This document shows, piece after piece, positions 1 to 5,906 of a DNA stretch of 41,665 nt. The stretch covers positions 1 to 41,665 of the forward strand of contig CAMDGV010000002.1 in the NCBI GenBank assembly GCA_945898055.1, read 5' to 3'. Each line of letters starts with the position of its first letter. The first letter of the stretch is position 1. Origin of the DNA: Akkermansia muciniphila. Its GTDB lineage: Bacteria; Verrucomicrobiota; Verrucomicrobiia; Limisphaerales; UBA9464. The notes beneath the pieces were generated by a model, which did not search any database, was not told the origin of the DNA, and saw only the letters and a program-made list of their open reading frames with translations. A program made the position numbers and the translations under genes.

Positions 1-217
1 CATAGGACATTTTCTGTGGGGGCTGAGGCTTCGCTCCATCGACCATGCGAACCACCATGAGGTCTCCGGCATGGACGTCGAGAGCGAGTTTAATTTGCCG
101 ATAGGGAGGCGGCTGAGTTGGTGGAGCCTCAGGGAGAGGGTCTACTGCAGTGAGAACTGGCAACGGTGGGTCCGATGCCACGCTTAGAGACGGTGAAGAA
201 TTCGAATGTCTTTTCAT
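1..217 (-). CDS. IS110-like transposase, N-terminal part (runs off left edge)
   Basis: Reading the minus strand from the ATG at 215-217 gives an open frame of 72 codons to the window edge. After a Pro-rich low-complexity leader of about 38 residues comes a segment containing IKLALDVHAGDLMVVRMVDG and then KPQPPQKM. The D-V-H start of a strand followed by a basic/acidic stretch and a P-Q-rich turn is how the N-terminal DEDD catalytic domain of IS110-family transposases begins in many verrucomicrobial and planctomycete copies; the Asp of LDVH would be the first catalytic acid. The rest of the protein lies outside the window, so integrity cannot be judged. The element's end should lie to the right of 217, where a dispersed repeat begins at 272. 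The family call rests on recognition of this short motif region only. Confidence 0.6.
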   Translation of the reverse strand, partial: MKRHSNSSPSLSVASDPPLPVLTAVDPLPEAPPTQPPPYRQIKLALDVHAGDLMVVRMVDGAKPQPPQKMSY

Positions 218-271
218 GGGGAGAGGCCTACTTTGAACTTTCTTCCGAGCGGCCGCTAGGTCTCATGCCAT

Positions 272-318
272 CTATCAGTTCTTGAACTCCGCCTCAAAAG
301 CAAATTCCTATCAGTAAT
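272..318. repeat. 47-bp direct repeat, copy A
   Basis: This 47-bp stretch is identical, base for base, to 3053-3099. It consists of a 36-bp unit that begins with CTATCAGT, followed by CTATCAGT again and AAT. It sits between the upstream end of the IS110-like gene and the HicBA pair. Confidence 0.95.
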
Positions 319-484
319 ACAACACCAACAGCCACAAGCGAAGGCGAACAAAACGGATGCAGGCAACGGCTCGAAGGCTATCTGTCGTGTCATCGACGCA
401 TCCCGCTTGCCGTCGCCTGATCCGAGACGTTCTGCAGGAAAAAATGAGGATTGCGAAACGCCCTCCAGTCGCTACTGTTTCAGC
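319..484. other. Leader region upstream of hicB, no gene seen
   Basis: The 166 bases between repeat copy A and the hicB start hold no convincing gene. An in-frame upstream start at 407 exists, but the extra 26 residues do not resemble any HicB N-terminus. The HicBA promoter is expected here; I could not pick out clear -35 and -10 boxes. Confidence 0.4.
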
Positions 485-688
485 ATGATTCTTAAGGCCA
501 TTGTCCACGAAGCCGAGGAGGGGGGATTCTGGGCTGAAGTTCCCTCATTGCCTGGATGTTTCACCCAAGGCGAGACCCTTGAAGAACTCGAATCCAATGT
601 CCATGAGGCAATCGAAGGCTGGCTTTTGGCTGCAGAGCCTGAAATTACCCTCTTGTCTGAGGGTAAGATTCTAGAAGTGGCAGTATGA
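485..688 (+). CDS. hicB: HicB-family antitoxin
   Basis: Short HicB-type antitoxin of 67 residues from the ATG at 485. It has the partly degenerate RNase H-like HicB fold signature: an opening strand with IVHEAEEGGFWAEVPSLPGC, then the turn TQGETLEELESNVHEAIEGW. HicB binds and blocks the HicA RNase and usually represses its own operon. No C-terminal ribbon-helix-helix or helix-turn-helix extension is present, so this is the minimal form, and autoregulation by this protein alone is uncertain. I prefer the internal start at 485 to the one at 407 because homology begins at MILKAIVHE. The stop codon overlaps the start of hicA in an ATGA arrangement, implying translational coupling. Confidence 0.88.
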   Translation: MILKAIVHEAEEGGFWAEVPSLPGCFTQGETLEELESNVHEAIEGWLLAAEPEITLLSEGKILEVAV

Positions 689-891
689 AGTCCGTTGCGG
701 GGAAGCGCCTCGCAAAGATCGCCGAGGAGAGAGGCTGGGTTCTTGCTCGCGTAAACGGAAGCCACCACATTTACATTTTCCAAGGACGCCCCGAACGACT
801 CGTGATTCCCATCCACGGTAATCAGTCACTCAAAATCGGCCTGCAGAAGAGTCTGATGAAGATCATTCCGGTGACGAACGAGGAGCTCTGA
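685..891 (+). CDS. hicA: HicA-family mRNA interferase toxin
   Basis: HicA toxin of 68 residues with a dsRBD-like alpha-beta-beta-beta-alpha fold. The conserved catalytic His lies in NGSHHIY (about residues 25-31), followed by strand LVIPIHGNQSLKIG and helix LQKSLMKII, all typical of the family. HicA cleaves mRNA independently of, or at, the ribosome. The gene overlaps hicB by 4 bases and the order is antitoxin first, the less common order. The pair lies inside a patch of decayed mobile elements bounded by direct repeats. The frame is intact, so it may still be functional. Confidence 0.88.
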   Translation: MKSVAGKRLAKIAEERGWVLARVNGSHHIYIFQGRPERLVIPIHGNQSLKIGLQKSLMKIIPVTNEEL

Positions 892-931
892 AACAAGCCG
901 AATCGGGTCGAGGTTGCAGGATTGCGCCTCC

Positions 932-970
932 CACACCACCCGGCATGCGGGTCCGCACCGGGCGGTTCCA
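932..970 (-). other. Hairpin typical of group II intron 3' region
   Basis: On the minus strand, just after the reverse transcriptase stop, a GC-rich hairpin forms from ACCGCCCGG and CCGGGTGGT arms enclosing an inner TGCGG/CCGCA stem. It is followed by GTGGGAGG. This kind of structured GC-rich element commonly follows the maturase ORF in bacterial group II introns (domain V-like or nearby). The exact domain assignment is uncertain. Confidence 0.45.
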
Positions 971-980
971 ATCAGACTCT

Positions 981-1296
981 TTAGGTGGCTAACTTGCTCT
1001 TTCCTTTCGATTTGGGCTCGTCTCCGTAGTGCAGCCGGATCCAGATGTCTCCCAGTTCGGGCACTCCTTGTTCCTTCAGGTAGCCGTTCTTGAGGGCGAA
1101 GCGCACGAGGCTATTTTGACTCATCCGCCAATACCCTTTGCGGCTGCGACTAGCGCGATAGACCTCGCTGAGGGCGATCCCCAGCTTGATGAGGTTGCAC
1201 CGCCGCGCTCTTGGTCTCTTCCCCTGTTTCCAATCATTGAATCTGGTTATTCTGTCGCGGATTTCGAGTTGATTTGAACCCCGAAAAAATCACGCC
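981..1296 (-). pseudogene. Group II intron reverse transcriptase/maturase, C-terminal remnant
   Basis: Reading leftward from about 1296 to the stop at 981-983, an open frame without a usable start encodes the maturase tail: RDRITRFNDWKQGKRPRARR, then a helix with LIKLGIALSEVYRASRSRKG, then YWRMSQNSLVRFALKNGYL and a closing ELGDIWIRLHYG. The WK-x-x-K-R-x-R patch, the S-R-K-G-Y-W-R-M-S segment and the N-x-Y-L near the end match the thumb/GIIM domain of group II intron-encoded proteins. The frame is broken upstream by a TGA and the entire reverse transcriptase core is missing, so this is a 5'-truncated fossil. Such truncation could reflect incomplete retrohoming or later deletion; I cannot tell which. 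Confidence 0.75.
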
Positions 1297-1490
1297 GCCG
1301 CCGGAAAATCCAAGCGTCAGCATGTCTAGCTAGGTTCTCGTTCATCCGTCACACCTCTGCCAGATCGGTGCCGCCGATCAAGGTCATTTTGGGTCAAGAT
1401 GGGGATAATTTTCGCGCATTCACAGAGGAATCTTCTACCCGCATCACAGAATCATTCAGTTTCCGGGTAATGGATTGACGAGTCCGTCAC
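1297..1490. other. Intergenic spacer, nothing recognised
   Basis: No coding frame, RNA or clear repeat was seen in these roughly 190 bases between the intron remnant and the DUF4143 fragment. They may be debris of the same decay process. Confidence 0.3.
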
Positions 1491-2153
1491 TCAAAGATGC
1501 TGGGCGAGGAAATCCGCTAGACTGATGGCGGTCACGGATTCGGAGAGTGGGAATGTGACTCCCTGAGGAATGATGTAGTATCCCTTGGTCGCTTCCAGAG
1601 TCTTCATGCTTTCCACAAATCCGGGACTCAGTTTGGGCGAGAGGGTGCGCTTGATTTCGACAGCAACCGTTACACCTGACTGGTTTTCCATCACGAGATC
1701 GACTTCGGCACCGGCATGGGTGCGGTAATGGCTGAAAGTGGTGCCTTTGGGGAGGCGGGTCACGATCTGTTCGATGCCATAGCCTTCCCAAGAATGGCCA
1801 CAGAGAGGATGACCCAGGACTTGCTCCAAATCCAGAAGGCCGGCCAGAGCATGGAGAAGGCCGGAATCACGCCAATAGACTTTGGGGGCTTTTACCAGAC
1901 GTTTTCCGGCGTTGCGACTCCAGGCCGGGATGCTGCGCACGAGGTAGAGGCCTTCGAGCAAATCCAGATAGCGGCGGGCGGTCTTGCCGTCGATCCCCAG
2001 TGAGTCGGCCATTTTACTCAAATTGAGGGTGGCTCCCTGTTGGTGGGCCAGCATCGTACACAGCCGCCGCAAGAGCAGCGGCGCCGCGGTGATGCCAAGC
2101 TGGGGCAAGTGGCGCTCGACCAGCATGAGCCCCTCAATTCTAACCTCAACCAC
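1491..2153 (-). pseudogene. AAA/DUF4143 ATPase, C-terminal half only
   Basis: The 220-residue frame covers the second half of the widespread prokaryotic AAA-plus-DUF4143 ATPase family. Visible landmarks are ERHLPQLGI, the winged-helix segment ARRYLDLLEGLYLVRSIPAW, the RLVKAPKVYWRDSGLLHAL strand-helix, SWEGYGIEQI, and the nuclease-like tail with HAGAEVDLVM and VAVEIKRTLSP. In a complete member these follow an N-terminal P-loop domain of about 180 residues. Here nothing upstream of ERHLPQLGI in any minus frame matches that domain, so the ATPase half is gone. The GTG at 2153 is only the first available start. Family members are poorly characterised, often carried in accessory DNA. The remaining frame is uninterrupted, suggesting a recent truncation. 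Confidence 0.75.
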
Positions 2154-2411
2154 GAACCCCTGACCCGGCGGTAAGGCTCAAACGTTCTGCAAAATGATGC
2201 TCCGTATTCTCCACGCCACATGGTTAGTTCTGCTTGTGGGATGTTCCGCCATTACGGTCACTCGCGTTGTAGAGGCAAATAAAGGGGCGGGTCAGTTGTC
2301 CCCTCCGTTGTCGCCGATCCCACTGAGCCCGGTAACCCCCGCCACCTAGGCGACCGCCAACCGGAGTCAGTGACCCCCCAGCGATAACTCCACCCCCCAT
2401 CAGCCATCCCG

Positions 2412-2462
2412 TGTACAACGACGATTATTATTCCCAGGGGGAAGAATAATTGTCGTTGTACA
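2412..2462. repeat. Large inverted repeat with 22-bp arms
   Basis: Left arm 2412-2433 and right arm 2441-2462 match as reverse complements at 20 of 22 positions, with a 7-base loop of CCAGGGG. The outermost 11 bases (TGTACAACGAC) are perfect. It is far longer than an ordinary terminator stem and has no T-run after it. Confidence 0.9.
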
Positions 2463-2487
2463 ATCCCGGAGGGATGCCAGCGATTAG

Positions 2488-2516
2488 CCGGGGGTTGAAC
2501 GGGGCGACACCCCCGG
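2488..2516. repeat. Short GC-rich hairpin
   Basis: CCGGGGGT at 2488-2495 pairs perfectly with ACCCCCGG at 2509-2516 over a 13-base loop. It lies 25 bases after the large palindrome and appears to be part of the same repeat-like stretch. Confidence 0.7.
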
Positions 2517-2557
2517 TATCCCACAAAAAACCCACGACCACTGGGAGGGGTCGCAGA

Positions 2558-3010
2558 TCACGGCAGAAATTGCTTGCTGCTCACCGTCCGAAATCGATAC
2601 GGCCCCAACGCCAGTCCGCTGGTTTCTCCACTCGCGGGCACCGACGCAGGATTGCCCGCGCTATCCACAAATCCCGCCGTATTCGCATCCAAATACCGCT
2701 CAATCAAAAAGGAGCCCCGAAATTCTCCCGTCGGCTGACTCTGCGTCGCCTTGATAATCCAGGAACTCTCCCTCACTCTCTGCGGCAAAACCTGCACCCG
2801 CACATGCACGGTGTAACTGTTCGATCGCGTGGTCAGCCGAGGATAAATATGGGCGTAGGGCTTTTCTAAACTGTTATCCCCAGTCATCTGATGCGCCCCC
2901 CAAAAACTCCCCAACTTCGTCTCAAAACTCCCCAGATCCGTCCCCGCACTAAACCCCGCACTCACATGCGGACGCATCGTCGCCACCACCGGCAAATCTT
3001 TCGGGATCAA
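2558..3010 (-). pseudogene. Verru_Chthon cassette protein A, C-terminal fragment
   Basis: The frame encodes about 150 residues matching the end of Verru_Chthon cassette protein A, a large prepilin-associated protein of Verrucomicrobia and relatives. Recognisable segments are HQMTGDNSLEKPYAHIYPRL, TTRSNSYTVHVRVQVL, the GEFRGSFLIERYLD strand and the closing YRFRTVSSKQF. Complete members exceed 1,000 residues and sit beside proteins B, C and D of a type IV pilin-like cassette; none of those is here. The homologous frame stops abruptly at the tandem repeat at 3026, so the gene was cut by the event that placed the repeat. The start at 3010 is a TTG of convenience. Confidence 0.65.
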
Positions 3011-3025
3011 TGGAAGATCACAGAT

Positions 3026-3052
3026 TTCTTGAACTCCGCCTCAAGCAAATTC
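3026..3052. repeat. Partial repeat unit, copy B
   Basis: A 27-base partial version of the 36-bp unit, with two A residues deleted (TCAAGC instead of TCAAAAGC), lies head-to-tail with copy C. Confidence 0.85.
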
Positions 3053-3099
3053 CTATCAGTTCTTGAACTCCGCCTCAAAAGCAAATTCCTATCAGTAAT
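3053..3099. repeat. 47-bp direct repeat, copy C
   Basis: Identical to 272-318 over 47 bases and in the same orientation. Together the two copies bracket the whole HicBA, intron and ATPase-fragment island. Confidence 0.95.
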
Positions 3100-3102
3100 C
3101 CG

Positions 3103-3291
3103 TTACACTCCGGCTACCGGAAAATCACGCCCCTCGGCAACGACGCGGCGCATTTGCGCAAACCACCAGGCGGCGCGCTCACGTCCGCAGGGGCGAGTCT
3201 GTCGATTTCGCCTCAGGTGTGGCCGCTCTGAAGCATGGGGTAAGTCCAAAGGTAAAAGTCCGTTCAACTCAGGTGCTGTCTCGTTTTTCAT
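3103..3291 (-). CDS. Small Arg-rich ORF of unknown function
   Basis: This 62-residue frame starts at an ATG and stops 4 bases from repeat copy C. The protein is strongly basic in the middle (RPHLRRNRQTRPCGRERAA) and then has WWFAQMRRVV, a pattern of aromatic and basic residues that I associate loosely with short repeat-linked ORFs in Verrucomicrobiota, without being able to name a family. There is no neighbour that suggests a function. It may be a genuine small gene of a repeat element or a chance frame in GC-rich DNA. Confidence 0.35.
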   Translation of the reverse strand: MKNETAPELNGLLPLDLPHASERPHLRRNRQTRPCGRERAAWWFAQMRRVVAEGRDFPVAGV

Positions 3292-3319
3292 GGTCCTATT
3301 CTATCGCTCACCCAAGACA

Positions 3320-3346
3320 AAGCCTGTCCGAGGGCTTGGCTTTTTT
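3320..3346 (+). terminator. Possible rho-independent terminator
   Basis: AAGCC (3320-3324) pairs with GGCTT (3333-3337), followed after three bases by six T residues. The stem is short. It would stop plus-strand read-through from the island before the gene at 3463. Confidence 0.35.
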
Positions 3347-3462
3347 AGCGACGGGTATTTTTATATATTAACGCGCACGGCGAAGAGTGCGAAGGCCCAG
3401 AACATGGAAGTGCGCTTTAGGGATTTTGACGCATCCGTTCGATCCCAGTACGGTCCGTCCAG

Positions 3463-4770
3463 ATGACCGATCTTGAACGTGCCGGACATGTCGTAAAATC
3501 GTTGCCAGAGGGCGGCCTTTTTACCGGTATGACTTGGCGTACCGCCGCACACCCCTTTTCGTTGGGGCCTGGGTTAGCTGCAGAAATCGACAGTCTTGGT
3601 CGGATTTTTTACCAATTCTATAAAGCGGTAAATCAACTCTACCGGCGCAGTGTGGAGGGAGGTGCTCCGGCTTGGTTTGCGGGTCTCTTGGATCAAGGTA
3701 AACCGCCGGAATTAGTCGCTTTGCAGCGTGAATCTGCCTTTCGCAATGAATTACCCCGAGTCCTTCGCCCAGATATTCTACTAACCGAAGACGGCTTTAT
3801 CGTTTCAGAACTTGATTCAATTCCCGGCGGCATTGGACTCACTCAATGGCTTAATCAAACCTATGCCGAATTGGGGGACGATGTCATCGGTGGACCCAAG
3901 GGAATGCATGACGGATTTGCCTCCATTTTTGGTGAGGCAAAAAGGGTTCATTTAGTGATCTCGGACGAAGCGTCTTCCTACCGACCGGAAATGGCTTGGC
4001 TGGCTGGTCGTCTCGGGGCCGAACGATTCAAGGTCCAAGAGGGGAGCTTTGAATCCCCGGACCGAGGTGATGCCATCTACCGATTTTTTGAACTCTTCGA
4101 CTTGGCTCAAGTCTCAGGCTCAACCTCTCTTTTCCGATTAGCTTTAGAAAAAAAAATCAGTCTGACCCCGCCTCCACGACCCATTTTTGAAGAAAAAATG
4201 CTCTTTGCTCTGTTCTGGAATCGCCATCTTCGCGATCTCTGGCGCCAAGAACTCGGCGACACCTTTTATCGGCGGTTACAACAAATTTTTCCTCGGAGTT
4301 GGATTCTCGATCCAACCCCTTTGCCGCCCAACGCTGGCTATCCTGGGCTCGAACTCACAGACTGGGCCCAACTCAAAGCTCTTTCGCAACGGGAACGGAA
4401 TTTTATTCTGAAAATCTCCGGATTTAGCCCACAGGCTTGGGGCTCCCGCGGCGTTTATCTCGGGTCTGATCTGAGCACCGTCGACTGGAGTAAATCCGTT
4501 GATCGAGCCCTGAATGCATGGCCTGATTCCCCCTATCTTCTGCAACAATTCCACAAACCACGACGTTTCGAATCTTCCTACATTGATATCAAGACGACTA
4601 CCGTGGTTCCCATGCCCGCACGCGTCCGACTCTGCCCTTATTATTTTGTTGCGGGCAATTCCGAGATCGCTCGGCCCAAGTTGGGCGGAATTCTAGCCAC
4701 TTTGAATCCAGTTGATAAAAAGATTATTCATGGCATGACCGACGCTATTCTAGTGCCGTGCACCGCCTAA
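3463..4770 (+). CDS. ATP-grasp-like protein of unknown function
   Basis: Intact 435-residue cytoplasmic protein with no signal peptide or membrane segment. The middle has LRPDILLTEDGFIVSELDSI followed by a glycine turn PGGIG, and the last third has FILKISGFSPQAWGSRGVYLG, then SPYLLQQFHKP. A basic strand carrying the nucleotide lysine (LKISG), a Gly-rich loop, a QQF strand and an acidic ELDS strand resemble, in altered order, the parts of ATP-grasp ligases such as glutathionylspermidine synthase-like enzymes. I infer an ATP-dependent ligase or a descendant; substrate unknown. The ATG at 3463 has no strong ribosome site. It is followed after 13 bases by a probable lipoprotein gene on the same strand, so the two are likely cotranscribed. 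Confidence 0.6.
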   Translation: MTDLERAGHVVKSLPEGGLFTGMTWRTAAHPFSLGPGLAAEIDSLGRIFYQFYKAVNQLYRRSVEGGAPAWFAGLLDQGKPPELVALQRESAFRNELPRVLRPDILLTEDGFIVSELDSIPGGIGLTQWLNQTYAELGDDVIGGPKGMHDGFASIFGEAKRVHLVISDEASSYRPEMAWLAGRLGAERFKVQEGSFESPDRGDAIYRFFELFDLAQVSGSTSLFRLALEKKISLTPPPRPIFEEKMLFALFWNRHLRDLWRQELGDTFYRRLQQIFPRSWILDPTPLPPNAGYPGLELTDWAQLKALSQRERNFILKISGFSPQAWGSRGVYLGSDLSTVDWSKSVDRALNAWPDSPYLLQQFHKPRRFESSYIDIKTTTVVPMPARVRLCPYYFVAGNSEIARPKLGGILATLNPVDKKIIHGMTDAILVPCTA

Positions 4771-4783
4771 ATTCCTTCTTTAT

Positions 4784-5803
4784 TTGAACCCACTTTCAAT
4801 CCGTCATTCGCCTCCAGTGATTTCATCTCCCTACCATTTTTTACTTCTGCTTTTTGCCCTGTACGCCGGCTGCGGTTGTCGAATGCCAGCACCCAACGGA
4901 ACTGTTCCCACTCGTAATTACAAATTAGTCTCGGGGGCTTCATGGACATTGCAACCGCCCGCAGGTCGCTTTGATGCTTCCGGCCTCATCCGTCTCCCTA
5001 GTGGACAACTTCTTACCGTCAACGACAAAGAACCTGGGGCCTTTGAAATCCGCTTTGGCACAAATCAGTCTGTCGCCAATCTCCTTCCTTGGCCTCAGTT
5101 AACCCCAGCTCATTTTGGTCCGCTCAACCCGGGCCGCGATCTCCCTTGGGATCTGGAGGGGATCGCCATGGGCCCAGATCAGGCACTCTATCTTTGCGAA
5201 GAGCATTCCCGTTGGATTTTGCGTCAACGCAAGCCCCATGGCCCGCTGGAGCGGTTGCCCATCGATTGGAGTTCTGAATCTCGTTGGCTGAGTCCAACGG
5301 ATCGCAATGCTTCTTGGGAGGGGATCGCAGTCTCGGGCGAACGGCTCTGGGTTGCCAACGAACGTAGTAGTGGCCGGATTTTTGAAATTGATCTCAAAAC
5401 GCTGGCCGTCATTGGGAGTTTCCGCGTTGCGCCACCGGGGAGCACGGCCGAGGATATTCATTACACCGATCTCTGCTGGTTTGAAGGGCAACTCTGGGTC
5501 CTCTGTCGCGAAAATCGACGGGTTCTTTGCGTCGATCCAGACACCCGCCAAGTCCTAAGCAGCTTTAGCTATTTTGAAATCGAAATGGACCCGCGCTACG
5601 CCTATCGACATATCCTGCCCTATGGTTTTTTCGAAGGTCTCAGTGTCGATGCCGATTCCATCTGGTTGCTCATCGACAATAACGGCTATGGCCGAAAATC
5701 AGACCCCAAGGATACTCGCCCTCAGTTATTTCGCTGCCCGCGTCCTGACAAAATCAAAGGGCGCAATCCCTCTCAAACCGTTTCGGCGGTCCCGCCGAAA
5801 TAA
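4784..5803 (+). CDS. Probable lipoprotein, esterase-like phytase/beta-propeller family
   Basis: Starts at TTG and encodes 339 residues. A hydrophobic run YHFLLLLFALYAGCGC ends in a lipobox-like AGC around residue 30, so the protein is probably lipid-anchored in the envelope. The remainder looks like a beta-propeller of the esterase-like activity of phytase class (PF13449): repeated blade motifs WDLEGIAM, SWEGIAV and FFEGLSVD each carry an E-G-[IL] and are followed by strand patterns such as ALYLCEEHSRWILR and RLWVANERSSGRIFEID. Members are exported proteins of unclear substrate. A 9-bp inverted repeat (5781-5800) covers the last codons. Gene calling is firm, family is likely, function is not known. 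Confidence 0.7.
   Translation: MNPLSIRHSPPVISSPYHFLLLLFALYAGCGCRMPAPNGTVPTRNYKLVSGASWTLQPPAGRFDASGLIRLPSGQLLTVNDKEPGAFEIRFGTNQSVANLLPWPQLTPAHFGPLNPGRDLPWDLEGIAMGPDQALYLCEEHSRWILRQRKPHGPLERLPIDWSSESRWLSPTDRNASWEGIAVSGERLWVANERSSGRIFEIDLKTLAVIGSFRVAPPGSTAEDIHYTDLCWFEGQLWVLCRENRRVLCVDPDTRQVLSSFSYFEIEMDPRYAYRHILPYGFFEGLSVDADSIWLLIDNNGYGRKSDPKDTRPQLFRCPRPDKIKGRNPSQTVSAVPPK
5781..5800. repeat. Inverted repeat at end of the lipoprotein gene
   Basis: TTTCGGCGG and CCGCCGAAA form a 9-bp perfect stem with a 2-base spacer directly before the stop codon. It may act as an mRNA 3' stabiliser or part of a terminator between converging genes; there is no T-run. Confidence 0.5.
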
Positions 5804-5906
5804 GCTCAGACTGAGGCAAATGATCTAGGTTCAAGGGCCGATTAACGTCGGAAAATGACTGTATTAATCTGAATCTCGCCGTCGTTTTGTTCGGTTCTGC
5901 TCTGGC

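Larger units (their letters stand above)
2154..2557. other. GC-rich non-coding stretch with palindromes
   Basis: No convincing gene lies here; the short frames on both strands are rich in Gly, Trp, Arg and Pro as expected from GC-rich non-coding DNA. It contains a large palindrome (2412-2462) and a second hairpin (2488-2516), and phrases such as GGAGGGATGCCAGC and GGGAGGGGTCGCAG that look like diverged units of one repeat. I infer dispersed-repeat DNA. Confidence 0.4.

Noticed and set aside
1262-1290. T-loop-like GGTTCAAATC on the minus strand
   Set aside because: Flanking bases do not form the T-stem or an acceptor stem, and the stretch lies in the intron maturase frame.
2450-2869. 139-codon plus-strand frame rich in Arg and Pro
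   Set aside because: It overlaps the recognisable Verru_Chthon fragment on the other strand and has no family features.
3026-3099. Tandem 36-bp units resembling CRISPR repeats
   Set aside because: The units follow each other directly without spacers, only one and a half units are present and no cas gene is near.
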